Shown here: positions 26,420-34,363 of the stretch, one piece after another
Numbering within the stretch: position 1 is the stretch's first letter
Layout of the letters: the number at the start of each line of letters is the position of its first letter
Source of the DNA: MTP4 sp052056915
GTDB lineage: Archaea > Halobacteriota > Methanosarcinia > Methanosarcinales > Methanosarcinaceae
DNA length: 64,000 bases
Assembly: GCF_052056915.1 (NCBI RefSeq)
Contig: NZ_CP195119.1
Location: 558,001-622,000 of the forward strand
Direction: 5' to 3'
The notes under the pieces: generated by a model
Seen by the model: only the letters and a program-made list of their open reading frames with translations
Told to the model about the DNA's origin: nothing
Database searches by the model: none
Translations under genes and position numbers: made by a program

Positions 26420-26866
26420 GCTGGAAAAAATAGTTGCTCCTCCACTCTTAGGTTGATATTGTTTTTGTTAGTCTGGGAACTGGTTAGTCCGGGAAACCTT
26501 TAATTTGCTCTATCTCACCTGACCCGGTAAACCTTTTTTTCCCGCGAAGAGATTTGAAAGCCTCCGCCAGCTTGCCTGGCGGCCCTCTCAAAGAAGTAAC
26601 AAAAGTAAAAAAGAAATAAAAATTAATGTTCTTTTAGCTGTGTTTAAAATTCTCGGTTTTGTATTTTCTTCTTATTTGGGACATATTTCAGGACTTTTTC
26701 CGGTTGTACGTGGTATTGGTCCAGAATTTAGAGCCATCCATTGCTTTTATTCGACTTAACAACATCAACTGAATAGTGCAGGACTGTCTGAATTATTGGT
26801 TTATCAGGATATATACAGTCGGTTCCGGCTTCCGATCGGGATAAATCTGAATTTCCCGGGCTTCTA
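26420..26866 (+). repeat. dispersed repeat element downstream of fprA
   Basis: Perfect hairpin CCGCCAG-CTTGC-CTGGCGG (26564-26582) then CCCTCTCAAAGAAGTAA, an AT-rich stretch with AAATAAAAATTAATGTTCTT, and GGGACATATTTCAGGACTTT at 26679. The same order and wording recurs at 31397-31645 downstream of nadA, over about 160-240 bp. No gene in the rest of this 450-bp gap. Confidence 0.7.
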
Positions 26867-27727
26867 TTATATATGATCCCGGATCAGCTTCAAAAAGGCA
26901 TACAGGGGAATTCCGGCCACAGCACTCCATAAAGGCAGCAAGTACTCTACCCCTTCCACTCCCTCAAGGGCTGCAAGCGCAAAGGCGCCCACTAATGCCG
27001 TGGTCTGCGCAGCCCGAACTCTTCCGGGGTCAAGGGGAAGCCCGTTCCGATCGCCTTTTGACTTTATTTTGCGGGAAGCAAGGATGTGCGCCGCAAAGAG
27101 GATTGCCGAAATAAGTATGACCAAAAGTAAACCCTGTTCCTGCAAAACTGAGATTTCGCTTAATCCGCTTTCCCATGCCCCGGTTTTCAGCTCCCCGAAG
27201 AGTGCAAAAACTGAGATAAGAGCTGCAGCTACTGCGAATGAGAGCTGTTGCTTCTCAGGTTCCGAAAGCCTGCTGTCCAGGAAGAAAGTTGCAGCTGCCA
27301 CTGCTCCGAAAATCCAGTTTTCCTGAAGGGTAAGCCAGCTTGAAAGCAGCAGTATCGCCAGGGAGTCGAAGCTTTTTGCGGGAAGGCCGGTACTCCGGTT
27401 CAAAATCCTGGTTAAAAGGAGAAAGAAAGCTGAGGCAAGCAGTTCGGGTCCGGGAAAATACAGGAATCCGACGCATGCAAAAAAGGCTGCAGCAAAAGCC
27501 GAGAGCTCATTGTCAGGGTCAAGTTCCCGGGCAAGCGCCCAGGCAAGAAAAACCGAGACCCCTGACCGGATGCCTGATATTAGCGCCTGTGCAGGTGGGT
27601 TTCCCGAAAGAAGCTGAAAGCCGGCACCTGCGAAGATGGCGAAGAGAGTAAGGATAGAAATTGCCCTGTTTGTGGGGTAGTTCTGATCGATTGGGCGGGT
27701 AATGGAACTGAACCTGGAAATATCCAT
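26867..27727 (-). CDS. polytopic membrane protein, unknown
   Basis: 286 residues, about eight to nine predicted membrane helices, with many Ala and Leu, and short loops (ARELDPDNELSA, SRLSEPEKQQ, RKIKSKGDRNGLPLDPGRVR). No transporter signature recognised. The C-terminal half contains GVEGVEYLLPLWSAVAGIPL. It lies 101 bp downstream of the regulator gene on the same strand and could share its transcript. Function unknown. Confidence 0.75.
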   Translation of the reverse strand: MDISRFSSITRPIDQNYPTNRAISILTLFAIFAGAGFQLLSGNPPAQALISGIRSGVSVFLAWALARELDPDNELSAFAAAFFACVGFLYFPGPELLASAFFLLLTRILNRSTGLPAKSFDSLAILLLSSWLTLQENWIFGAVAAATFFLDSRLSEPEKQQLSFAVAAALISVFALFGELKTGAWESGLSEISVLQEQGLLLVILISAILFAAHILASRKIKSKGDRNGLPLDPGRVRAAQTTALVGAFALAALEGVEGVEYLLPLWSAVAGIPLYAFLKLIRDHI

Positions 27728-27828
27728 CTACTTTAATTACTGGTTGTAAACGTTTAACTGTTCCGTAAGGCTATGTTCAGCTCCGGAATGGAAAATAAGC
27801 TTCCTGTTTTTGGGTGTGTTTGCGCATA

Positions 27829-28149
27829 TCAGCACGACGAACTGCAGTCGCTGTCTTTTTCCAGATTTCTTGCGCTCATGCAGATTTCACAGGTCCTTGC
27901 TGTGAGGTCTTCCACCCTGTCCCCAATCAGGTCCAGGGCAAGCTTTTCGATCAGTTCTTTTGTCTCGCCCTTAAATTCGATTCTATACCCTCTTTTTCCC
28001 GAAATATACTGGGAAACTGCCGAGGGCGCAATCCCCAGGATTTTTGCGGCCTTTGCCTGGGATACTCCCCTGTTTACGAGTTCTATTGCAACACTGGCTC
28101 TTATTGCAGGGATGAGGTCCCATACGATTTTCTGACATGGAGTTTCCAT
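27829..28149 (-). CDS. Cys-bearing HTH regulator divergent from iscS (COG2522-like)
   Basis: DNA-binding regulator of 106 residues. The helix-turn-helix is ELVNRGVSQAKAAKILGIAPSA, continuing into VSQYISGKRGYRIEF, as in COG2522 predicted archaeal regulators. It carries Cys at residue 5, CEICMSAR (Cys-X2-Cys) near residue 88, and two more in the tail DCSSSC, enough to hold an iron-sulfur cluster or zinc. It is divergent from iscS-iscU with about 225 bp between starts. A half-site GTTCACAATAG lies near its own promoter, and full palindromes lie in front of iscS and tRNA-Cys, so it is the best candidate for their regulator. The Fe-S or sulfur sensing role is inference. Confidence 0.85.
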   Translation of the reverse strand: METPCQKIVWDLIPAIRASVAIELVNRGVSQAKAAKILGIAPSAVSQYISGKRGYRIEFKGETKELIEKLALDLIGDRVEDLTARTCEICMSARNLEKDSDCSSSC

Positions 28150-28167
28150 TATTTCTCACGGTTTCGA

Positions 28168-28186
28168 CTTAACTATTGTGAACTAT
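28168..28186 (-). promoter_or_regulatory. half-site of the iscS palindrome in the regulator promoter
   Basis: On the minus strand GTTCACAATAGTT follows a TATA-like AATTATATATGC (28199-28210) by about 15 bp, placing it close to the expected start of transcription. It matches the left part and centre of TTCACAATTGTGA found before iscS and tRNA-Cys, suggesting autoregulation. Confidence 0.45.
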
Positions 28187-28325
28187 TATCTCTTTCTGCA
28201 TATATAATTTGTCAGGAAAAGGGGGAAGGGCATGAAAAAAATCGTCCTTCTCCATTTGCACTGCTATTTTTCGGCTATTTCTTCTAAGTTGCCTGGCAAA
28301 GAAGCTGCGGACTTAACCCCAAAAT

Positions 28326-28365
28326 TTATATATTCACAATTGTTATGTTTTAATCACAATTGTGA
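28326..28365 (+). promoter_or_regulatory. iscS promoter with two palindromic sites
   Basis: TATA-like TTTATATATT (28325-28334) runs straight into TTCACAATTGTT (28333-28344), and a second, perfect site TCACAATTGTGA lies at 28354-28365; the centres are 20 bp apart, about two helical turns. Overlap with the start region suggests repression. The same pair, 19 bp apart, occurs at 31801-31831. Confidence 0.6.
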
Positions 28366-28375
28366 AGGTGATACT

Positions 28376-29560
28376 TTGACTGTCGATAACAGGTATATCT
28401 ACATGGATAACTCGGCCACGACTGCCTTAAAAAAAGAAGTTGTTACCGAGATGCTTCCTTATCTGACGGAAAACTTCGGTAACCCCTCTTCAATCTATGA
28501 GCTCGGGAAAATCTCAAAACGGGCGGTTGAAAAGGCAAGAGAGCAGGTTGCGGGAGCAATCGCTGCGAATGCCGGGGAGATCTTTTTCACGTCCGGGGGC
28601 ACCGAGGCTGACAACTGGGCAATAAAGGGTGTCGCCTTTGCAAACAGGCAGAAAGGAAAACACATAATCACCTCTTCCATCGAACACCATGCTGTCCTCC
28701 ACGCCTGTAAATGGCTGGAAGGGGAGGGCTTTGAAGTGAGCTACCTGCCTGTGGACGAGTACGGCCTGGTTTCCCTCGATGCCCTGGAAAAAGCGATCAG
28801 GAAAGATACCATCCTGATTTCGGTCATGCTTGCAAACAACGAGATCGGGACAATCCAGCCGGTAGAAGAAGTCGGAAGGCTTGCGGCGGAGAAGGGCATA
28901 TATTTCCATACCGATGCTGTCCAGGCAATCGGGCACGTCCCCATAGATGTCAGGAAAATGAACGTTGACCTCCTCTCCCTTTCCGGGCACAAGTTCGGGG
29001 GGCCCAAAGGCTGCGGAGCCCTCTATGTCCGGAAGGGCACGAAAATAGGAAACCTCCTCCACGGGGGCGCCCAGGAGAATAAGCGCCGGGCAGGAACCGA
29101 AAACGTCCCCGGGATCGTGGGGCTCGGGAAGGCTATCGAAATTGCAGGACAGGATTTCGAGGCCAGGAACGGGGCTCTTTTGAAACTTCGAGACCGCCTT
29201 ATCGAAGGGCTCCTGAAAATCCCAAAAACCCACCTGAACGGGCACCCGGAAAAAAGGCTTCCGAATAATGTGAACGTCGTATTCGAATACATTGAAGGGG
29301 AGTCTCTCCTGCTCCTCCTGAACGCCCGGGGGATTTTTGCGTCCACGGGCAGTGCCTGCAACTCCTCTTCCCTTGAGCCATCCCATGTGCTCACAGCCTG
29401 CGGGGTGCCGCACGAGATCGTCCACGGTTCGCTCCGCCTGAGCCTAGGGGAAGCAAATACCGAAGAAGAAGTGGACAGGGTGCTGGAACTTTTACCGAAG
29501 GCTGTGCAGCAGCTCCGGGACATGTCTCCCCTGACCCCGGAAGAATACCGGACCTGTTGA
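28376..29560 (+). CDS. iscS: cysteine desulfurase
   Basis: PLP enzyme that takes sulfur from cysteine for iron-sulfur cluster and other thio-cofactor synthesis. About 394 residues from a TTG at 28376, placed 4 bases after GAAGGTGA; the frame is open further upstream but that part covers the promoter. Motifs: YMDNSATTALKKEV at the N-terminus, SIEHHAVLHACKW (ring-stacking His), the PLP Lys in LSLSGHKFGGPKG, and the catalytic loop ASTGSACNSSSLEPSHVL with the active Cys. First gene of iscS-iscU, 92 bp before iscU. Controlled by the double palindrome at 28333-28365. Confidence 0.95.
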   Translation: MTVDNRYIYMDNSATTALKKEVVTEMLPYLTENFGNPSSIYELGKISKRAVEKAREQVAGAIAANAGEIFFTSGGTEADNWAIKGVAFANRQKGKHIITSSIEHHAVLHACKWLEGEGFEVSYLPVDEYGLVSLDALEKAIRKDTILISVMLANNEIGTIQPVEEVGRLAAEKGIYFHTDAVQAIGHVPIDVRKMNVDLLSLSGHKFGGPKGCGALYVRKGTKIGNLLHGGAQENKRRAGTENVPGIVGLGKAIEIAGQDFEARNGALLKLRDRLIEGLLKIPKTHLNGHPEKRLPNNVNVVFEYIEGESLLLLLNARGIFASTGSACNSSSLEPSHVLTACGVPHEIVHGSLRLSLGEANTEEEVDRVLELLPKAVQQLRDMSPLTPEEYRTC

Positions 29561-29652
29561 GGGCTTATCAAAGTGCGGAGGAATTCCAGATCTGCTGAGG
29601 ATCTATCAAAGTGATATGATTGAGAACGAAAATCTATGGAAGCTGAGGATTT

Positions 29653-30042
29653 ATGGATTACAGTGCAAAGGTAATGGACCATTTTATGAACCCCCGGAAC
29701 ATGGGCAGTATAGAAAATTCTGACGGGATTGGAGAAGTCGGGAACGCAAAATGTGGGGACATAATGAAGATCTTCCTCAAAATCGAGGATGGGGTGATTG
29801 TGGACGCAAAGTTCCGGACTTTCGGCTGCGGAGCGGCTGTCGCTTCAAGCAGCATGGCAACGGAACTTATCAGAGGGAAAAACATCGAAGAAGCCTGGGC
29901 TCTTTCGAACCGGGCGGTTGCAGAAGCTCTTGACGGACTTCCCCCTATCAAAATGCACTGTTCCATGCTCGCGGAAGAGGCAATCCATGAGGCTATAAAT
30001 GATTACCGGAGGAAGCAGGGGCTTGAACCCTGGGACGAATGA
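29653..30042 (+). CDS. iscU: iron-sulfur cluster scaffold protein
   Basis: Scaffold on which 2Fe-2S/4Fe-4S clusters are assembled from sulfur given by IscS. 129 residues, typical IscU/NifU-N size. The three ligand Cys are in GNAKCGDIMKIF, RTFGCGAAVASSS and PIKMHCSMLAEEA, and the conserved Asp follows the first Cys. N-terminus YSAKVMDHFMNPRNMGSI is characteristic. It is the second gene of the operon with iscS; the 92-bp spacer holds an imperfect direct repeat (TGAGG...TATCAAAGTG, twice). Confidence 0.95.
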   Translation: MDYSAKVMDHFMNPRNMGSIENSDGIGEVGNAKCGDIMKIFLKIEDGVIVDAKFRTFGCGAAVASSSMATELIRGKNIEEAWALSNRAVAEALDGLPPIKMHCSMLAEEAIHEAINDYRRKQGLEPWDE

Positions 30043-30138
30043 GCCTTCTCCGTTACTTTTGAAGTGAGAATTATCAGTAAGGGTAAGTTATCACTAAGAA
30101 AACTGTCAATTGGTGAGCTGTCAGTTTACGAGTCATTA

Positions 30139-30335
30139 GTTGATGAGTTGTCGGTTAATGAGTTCTCAGTTGATGAGTTATCGGTTGATGAGTTATCGGT
30201 TGATGAGTTATCGGTTGATGAGTTATCGGTTGATGAGTTATCAGTTGATGAGTTATCGGTTGATGAGTTATCAGTTGATGAGTTATCGGTTGATGAGTTA
30301 TCAGTTGACTAGCTATCAGTTGACTAGCTATCAGT
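30139..30335 (+). repeat. 15-bp minisatellite between iscU and nadA
   Basis: About eleven to twelve copies of GTTGATGAGTTATCG with single-base changes, ending in variants of GTTGACTAGCTATCA. Because 15 is a multiple of three, a reading frame of repeated Val-Asp-Glu-Leu-Ser stays open (30064-30312), but it starts at a weak GTG and encodes nothing else, so I treat it as noncoding. Confidence 0.8.
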
Positions 30336-30398
30336 TTTAGGTCTGTCATTTGGCGAGCTATAAGCTGGCGAGTTCTCGCGTGAAAAAAGGTAAAAATT

Positions 30399-31307
30399 AT
30401 GGAAAACGATTCGATAATAGCGGAAATAAGCAGACTCAAAAAAGAAAGAAATGCAATTATCCTCTCACATTACTACACCCGAAGAGAGGTGCAGGAAGTT
30501 GCGGATTTTGTGGGAGATTCCTTTTCCCTTTGCAGGAAAGCTGTTGATTCGGAAGCCGATGTTATCGTATTTGCAGGGGTCCATTTTATGGCAGAGTCCG
30601 CTTCAATTCTCTGTCCCGACAAGCTGGTCCTTTTACCTGTGCCGGATGCGGGCTGTCCCATGGCGGATATGGTCGATGCCCCTTCCCTGAGGGCTGAAAA
30701 GGCAAAACATCCTGAGGCTGCGGTGGTTTGCTATGTAAACAGTTCCGCGGCCGTAAAGGCGGAATCCGATATTTGCTGTACGTCTTCAAACGCGGTAAAC
30801 GTGGTAAATTCCCTTGAAAACCGGGAAATCCTTTTTGTGCCCGATAAGAACCTGGGAGCTTACGTGGCCCTTCATACCGACAAAAAGGTGTGGCTCTGGG
30901 AAGGTTTTTGCCATGTCCACCATAATATAGGGGCATCCGAAGTCGAAGAATTGCAAAAGGCGCATCCGGGCGCAAAGTTCCTCGCCCACCCCGAATGCAG
31001 GTCCGAAGTTCTGGACCTTGCAGACCACATTTGCAGCACCTCGGGCATAATCCGGGAGGTCGAAAGTTCGGGAGCCGGGGAGTTCATCATCGGGACTGAA
31101 AGGGAGCTGTATAAGAAATTAAAAGCCGAGTTCCCTGAAAAACAGTTCTACCATGCCTCAAGGTCCGCTGTTTGCTATAACATGAAGAAGCTCACACTTG
31201 AAGCTATTTTGAACAGCCTTGAGCACATGGAGTATGAGGTTTCCGTTCCGGAACACATAAGGGTGAAAGCAAAAAGAGCTCTTGACAGGATGCTTGAGGT
31301 CCCCTGA
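30399..31307 (+). CDS. nadA: quinolinate synthase A
   Basis: 4Fe-4S enzyme that condenses iminoaspartate and dihydroxyacetone phosphate to quinolinate in NAD synthesis. 302 residues. The three cluster Cys lie in PDAGCPMADM, LAHPECRSEV and SAVCYNMKKLTLE; substrate-binding segments ILSHYYTRREVQEVAD, YVNSSAAVKAESDICCTSSN and WEGFCHVHHNI are all present. ATG follows AAAAAAGG. It lies behind iscS-iscU on the same strand but 356 bp away across a minisatellite, so cotranscription is uncertain; it is a natural client of the Isc system. A hairpin repeat lies 90 bp downstream. Confidence 0.95.
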   Translation: MENDSIIAEISRLKKERNAIILSHYYTRREVQEVADFVGDSFSLCRKAVDSEADVIVFAGVHFMAESASILCPDKLVLLPVPDAGCPMADMVDAPSLRAEKAKHPEAAVVCYVNSSAAVKAESDICCTSSNAVNVVNSLENREILFVPDKNLGAYVALHTDKKVWLWEGFCHVHHNIGASEVEELQKAHPGAKFLAHPECRSEVLDLADHICSTSGIIREVESSGAGEFIIGTERELYKKLKAEFPEKQFYHASRSAVCYNMKKLTLEAILNSLEHMEYEVSVPEHIRVKAKRALDRMLEVP

Positions 31308-31384
31308 GCTATTGTGGACAGGAGAGCGGGAGAAACTTCCGTCCTTTTAAGCCCGTCCCCGGGAACCATTCTAAATCCGGATGA

Positions 31385-31650
31385 TATAAAGTACCTCTGC
31401 CAGCTTGCCTGGCGGCTCTCTCAAAAAATAGTGGTGCTAAAAAAAGTAAAAAAGAAATAATAATTAATGTTCTTTTAGTTACCTTTAAAATTCCCGGTTT
31501 TGCCTTTTCTTCTTTTTTATCCTTTTAAACTTTTGTTTTGTAAAGGCCGGTCTCCTTCGTCGCCCGTGGACAAGAACGACGTGATGCGACCATTTATGGT
31601 TGTATGGGGACATATTTCAGGACTTTATCCGGTTGTACGGGGTTGGGATT
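31385..31650 (+). repeat. dispersed repeat element downstream of nadA
   Basis: Hairpin CTGCCAG-CTTGC-CTGGCGG (31397-31415, one GT pair), then CTCTCTCAAAAAATA, the AT-rich AAATAATAATTAATGTTCTT, block-2 words GGACAAGAACGACGTG (31567-31582) and GGGACATATTTCAGGACTTT (31608). It combines both blocks of the family and is the longest copy in the window. No gene is contained. Confidence 0.7.
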
Positions 31651-31800
31651 TAAGATTTCGAGCCGGTCCTCTCAAAAAAATTATCATGTATTGTTGAATA
31701 ACCGGAATTTTGAGGCTCTCTCCCTGAACCCTCTATTTTTATCGGTCCTGCCGTGGTTCTGCCGTATTTCCTCTTCTGGCGTAAACTATTTATGTAATCA

Positions 31801-31831
31801 TCACAATTGTGATGATTGTTCACAATTGTGA
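31801..31831 (+). promoter_or_regulatory. double palindrome upstream of tRNA-Cys
   Basis: TCACAATTGTGA (31801-31812) and TTCACAATTGTGAA (31819-31832) with centres 19 bp apart, preceded by a TATA-like ACTATTTATG (31786-31795). It lies about 40 bp ahead of tRNA-Cys and is the same site as in front of iscS. The sequence and spacing make a shared regulator likely. Confidence 0.6.
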
Positions 31832-31872
31832 ATATGATGCTTGAAAAATCACGGAAAAAAATCCTTGAGTAT

Positions 31873-31943
31873 GCCAGAATGGCAGAGTGGTTATGCATCC
31901 GGCTGCAGACCGGAGTATGTGAGTTCGATTCTCACTTCTGGCT
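31873..31943 (+). tRNA. tRNA-Cys (GCA)
   Basis: Cloverleaf of 71 bases: acceptor GCCAGAA / TTCTGGC, D arm with AGAGTGGTTATGCA, anticodon stem TCCGG / CCGGA with loop CTGCAGA (anticodon GCA), T arm TGAG-TTCGATT-CTCA, and discriminator T73, the known cysteine identity base. No CCA is encoded. It lies 27 bp before pscS on the same strand, so tRNA and the enzyme that finishes its charging are probably one transcript. Confidence 0.95.
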
Positions 31944-31970
31944 TTTAACCGTTGGAGGTAGAGTAGAAAA

Positions 31971-33356
31971 ATGGTCAACCAGGACCCCAGAATACAAAGA
32001 ACCTTCGAGGCCTTATTTGCCCTGGAGGACATAAGAGAGATTTTCAGGGGTGCTTTGCCTTCGGGGCTTAATCAGTCCGAAGATCAGGCATTCCAGAAAA
32101 AGCTGGCAGAGTTGAAGGAGGTAATCGGGGGGCTTGAAACCGGAACACCCGTTTCCGGTCCCCTGAGCCTTCCCGGGAACCTCCCTGTAAGGGACAGGGA
32201 AGAGGCCTGTATCAATGTCCAGCCTATCCAGGCCGCCGGCCGGCTTACGGTCGAGGCCAGAAAAGCTCTTATTGCTTACGGGGACGGCTACTCTACCTGT
32301 GACTCCTGTAAGAAACCTTTCAGGCTGGATAAGATAAAGGAACAGGGAATTTCGGATTTCCACGGGGAACTCGCAGAGTTCCTGAACATGGACCAGGCCC
32401 GTGTGATCCCGGGAGCCAGAAGAGGGTTCCAGGCGGTCATTTCGTCCCTGCTTGAAAAGGGCGATATCGCTGTTGTCTCGTCACTTGCCCATTACACGGA
32501 ATTCCTTTCCGTGGAACATGCAGGCGGGATCGTAAAAGAGGTTCCCCTGAACGAAAAGAACATTATCACGGCGGATGCAACCGCGGAAAAGATCGAGGCC
32601 GTGATCCGGGAAACCGGTAAGATTCCGAAAATCACCATAATAGACCACTTTGATTACCAGTTTGCAAATGAGCACGAGGTAAAGGAAATCGCCAGGGTAT
32701 CCCACGACTATGATATCCCCCTGCTCTACAACGGGGCCTATACCGTTGGAGTGATGCCTGTTGACGGCAAAGCTCTGGGAGCCGATTTCGTGGTGGGTTC
32801 CGGGCATAAGAGCATGGCAGCGGTTGCCCCTTCGGGTGTGCTTGCAACCACGGAAGAATGGGCTCCCCTGGTCTTTCGGACAACTCAAATGAAAGGGGAC
32901 CTCACAGGCCGCCGTTTCGGCATAAAGGAAGTAGAGATGCTCGGATGTACCCTTATGGGCGGAACGCTGTTTTCAATGATGGCGTCTTTCCCGGCTGTCC
33001 GGGAACGGGTAAAGCACTGGGATGAAGAGCTCCGCAAATCCAACTACCTGATAGACCGGATACTTTCGATTTCCGGCAGTCAGGTCCTCTCGGAATACCC
33101 ACGGAAACATGCCCTTAGCAAGGTGGATACCACCGGCAGTTTCGATAAGGTTGCACAGGCCCATAAAAAGAAGGGTTTTTTCCTGAGCAGCGAACTTGCA
33201 AAACAGGGAATCAAAGGCATTTTCCCGGGGGCTACGAAAGCCTGGAAACTGAGCACTTACGGGCTTACCTGGGACCAGGTAAAATATTTCGGTGATTCCC
33301 TTGTCGGGATTGCTGAAAAATACGATCTGGAAATTCTGGATGAACACGCGGCCTGA
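31971..33356 (+). CDS. pscS: O-phosphoseryl-tRNA(Cys):Cys-tRNA synthase
   Basis: SepCysS: PLP enzyme turning phosphoseryl-tRNA-Cys (made by SepRS) into Cys-tRNA-Cys, the tRNA-dependent cysteine route of methanogens. 461 residues, longer than the roughly 390 of M. jannaschii because of an N-terminal extension (residues 1-70) of the kind used to bind SepRS. Catalytic Cys pair in YSTCDSCKKPF, a third Cys in EVEMLGCTLMGG, and the PLP Lys in VVGSGHKSMAAVAPSG. Strong site TTGGAGGTAGAG before the ATG. Cotranscribed with tRNA-Cys; the sulfur donor is thought to come from Isc-type proteins, which fits the shared operator with iscSU. Confidence 0.95.
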   Translation: MVNQDPRIQRTFEALFALEDIREIFRGALPSGLNQSEDQAFQKKLAELKEVIGGLETGTPVSGPLSLPGNLPVRDREEACINVQPIQAAGRLTVEARKALIAYGDGYSTCDSCKKPFRLDKIKEQGISDFHGELAEFLNMDQARVIPGARRGFQAVISSLLEKGDIAVVSSLAHYTEFLSVEHAGGIVKEVPLNEKNIITADATAEKIEAVIRETGKIPKITIIDHFDYQFANEHEVKEIARVSHDYDIPLLYNGAYTVGVMPVDGKALGADFVVGSGHKSMAAVAPSGVLATTEEWAPLVFRTTQMKGDLTGRRFGIKEVEMLGCTLMGGTLFSMMASFPAVRERVKHWDEELRKSNYLIDRILSISGSQVLSEYPRKHALSKVDTTGSFDKVAQAHKKKGFFLSSELAKQGIKGIFPGATKAWKLSTYGLTWDQVKYFGDSLVGIAEKYDLEILDEHAA

Positions 33357-33505
33357 ATGCAGCCGCCCGGAAAAATCGGGGAATTCGTGCGGGAAATGCG
33401 GGGATAAGTTTCTCCCACCACCCCACCACCACCATCCCCAACTCTAATACACGTTTTCCCGTTTTTCCGGTTATTCCATATTTTTGAATCCGGGTGAAAA
33501 AATAT

Positions 33506-34042
33506 ATGAAAATTATTGCCATTCATGTGGATTATGCTAGATACAGGGTTAAGAAAAAGACCCCAATCGCCGAACCTATAGATAGGGTCGAAGACTCCAT
33601 GGAAGAAGGTGTTTTGCTCATGTGTTGCGTGGAGAAAGCCGATGAGGATGACCCGGGTTACGTCATCGGAAATGCAAGTGAAGGAGTCCTCAAGCGCCTT
33701 AATATGCTGAAAGCAAAAAAGGTTATGATCTATCCTTATGCCCACCTCTCAAATGATTTGAGCAGCCCTGAAATCGCAGTCGAAGTGCTCAAGGGGCTTG
33801 AAAAATCCCTCAAAGCCATGGATATCGAGGTCAAGAGGGCAGCTTTCGGGTGGTACAAAGAACTTGAGAGCAGGAGCAAGGGACACCCCCTCTCGGATCT
33901 CTCAATGAGCATCTGCGCCTGCCAGGAGGGGAACTGTCCGCTATCTCCCTGTCAAAGCCCTATTGAAAGCAAAGCTTCCCCATCTCCCTGTCAAAAGCCT
34001 ATTGAACACAAAGACTCCTTTTCTCCACCACAGGCAAGTTAA
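33506..34042 (+). CDS. free-standing archaeal threonyl-tRNA synthetase editing domain
   Basis: About 178 residues from ATG 33506, behind GGGTGA. Residues 1-143 match the N-terminal editing domain of archaeal ThrRS (a DTD-like fold that removes Ser from tRNA-Thr): MKIIAIHVDYARYRVKKKTP, MIYPYAHLSNDLSSPEIAVE and RAAFGWYKELESRSKGHPLS are all clear. No catalytic synthetase domain follows. Instead there is a Cys/Pro/Ser-rich tail with an imperfect repeat SPCQSPIESK / SPCQKPIEHK. It may act in trans on mischarged tRNA-Thr. It follows pscS by 149 bp on the same strand. Confidence 0.85.
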   Translation: MKIIAIHVDYARYRVKKKTPIAEPIDRVEDSMEEGVLLMCCVEKADEDDPGYVIGNASEGVLKRLNMLKAKKVMIYPYAHLSNDLSSPEIAVEVLKGLEKSLKAMDIEVKRAAFGWYKELESRSKGHPLSDLSMSICACQEGNCPLSPCQSPIESKASPSPCQKPIEHKDSFSPPQAS

Positions 34043-34054
34043 AAAATCCCTATT

Positions 34055-34165
34055 TCAGCCTTTTTTAATTCAGGCTCTTTTTTATCCAGACTTTTTTCAC
34101 TCAGGCACTTTTTATCCAGTCTTTTTTTCATCCAGTCTTTTTTCGCTCAGGCATTTTTCCGGATC
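34055..34165 (+). terminator. multiple T-runs downstream of the editing-domain gene
   Basis: Five or six runs of five to seven T separated by repeated words (TTATCCAG, CTCAGGC) with no stem needed, the pattern of archaeal oligo-T termination. The words repeat with a period of about 18-22 bp, so this is also a degenerate tandem repeat. Confidence 0.5.
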
Positions 34166-34363
34166 TCAGGGACACTTTGTTGCTTGCTTTTGTTTATGAT
34201 TTTGTCTCCTCAGTTCTCCAGTTTTCGCTTTATATCTCCTGTTTTTTCAGAAACAGTGTTTCCTCTGGTATATAATTGCTTGAATTTCAAATGTAGTTTC
34301 CATAAAAAGTGATTTTTCTCACAGGTCCGGGACCGAAATTTCTGGGGATATGGGGGTCTGTTT

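Noticed and set aside
28514..29425. 303-codon open frame antisense to iscS
   Set aside because: Shadow of the GC-rich third positions of iscS; no family resemblance.
30064..30312. 82-codon frame of repeated Val-Asp-Glu-Leu-Ser
   Set aside because: Open only because the minisatellite unit is 15 bp; weak GTG start, no other sequence.
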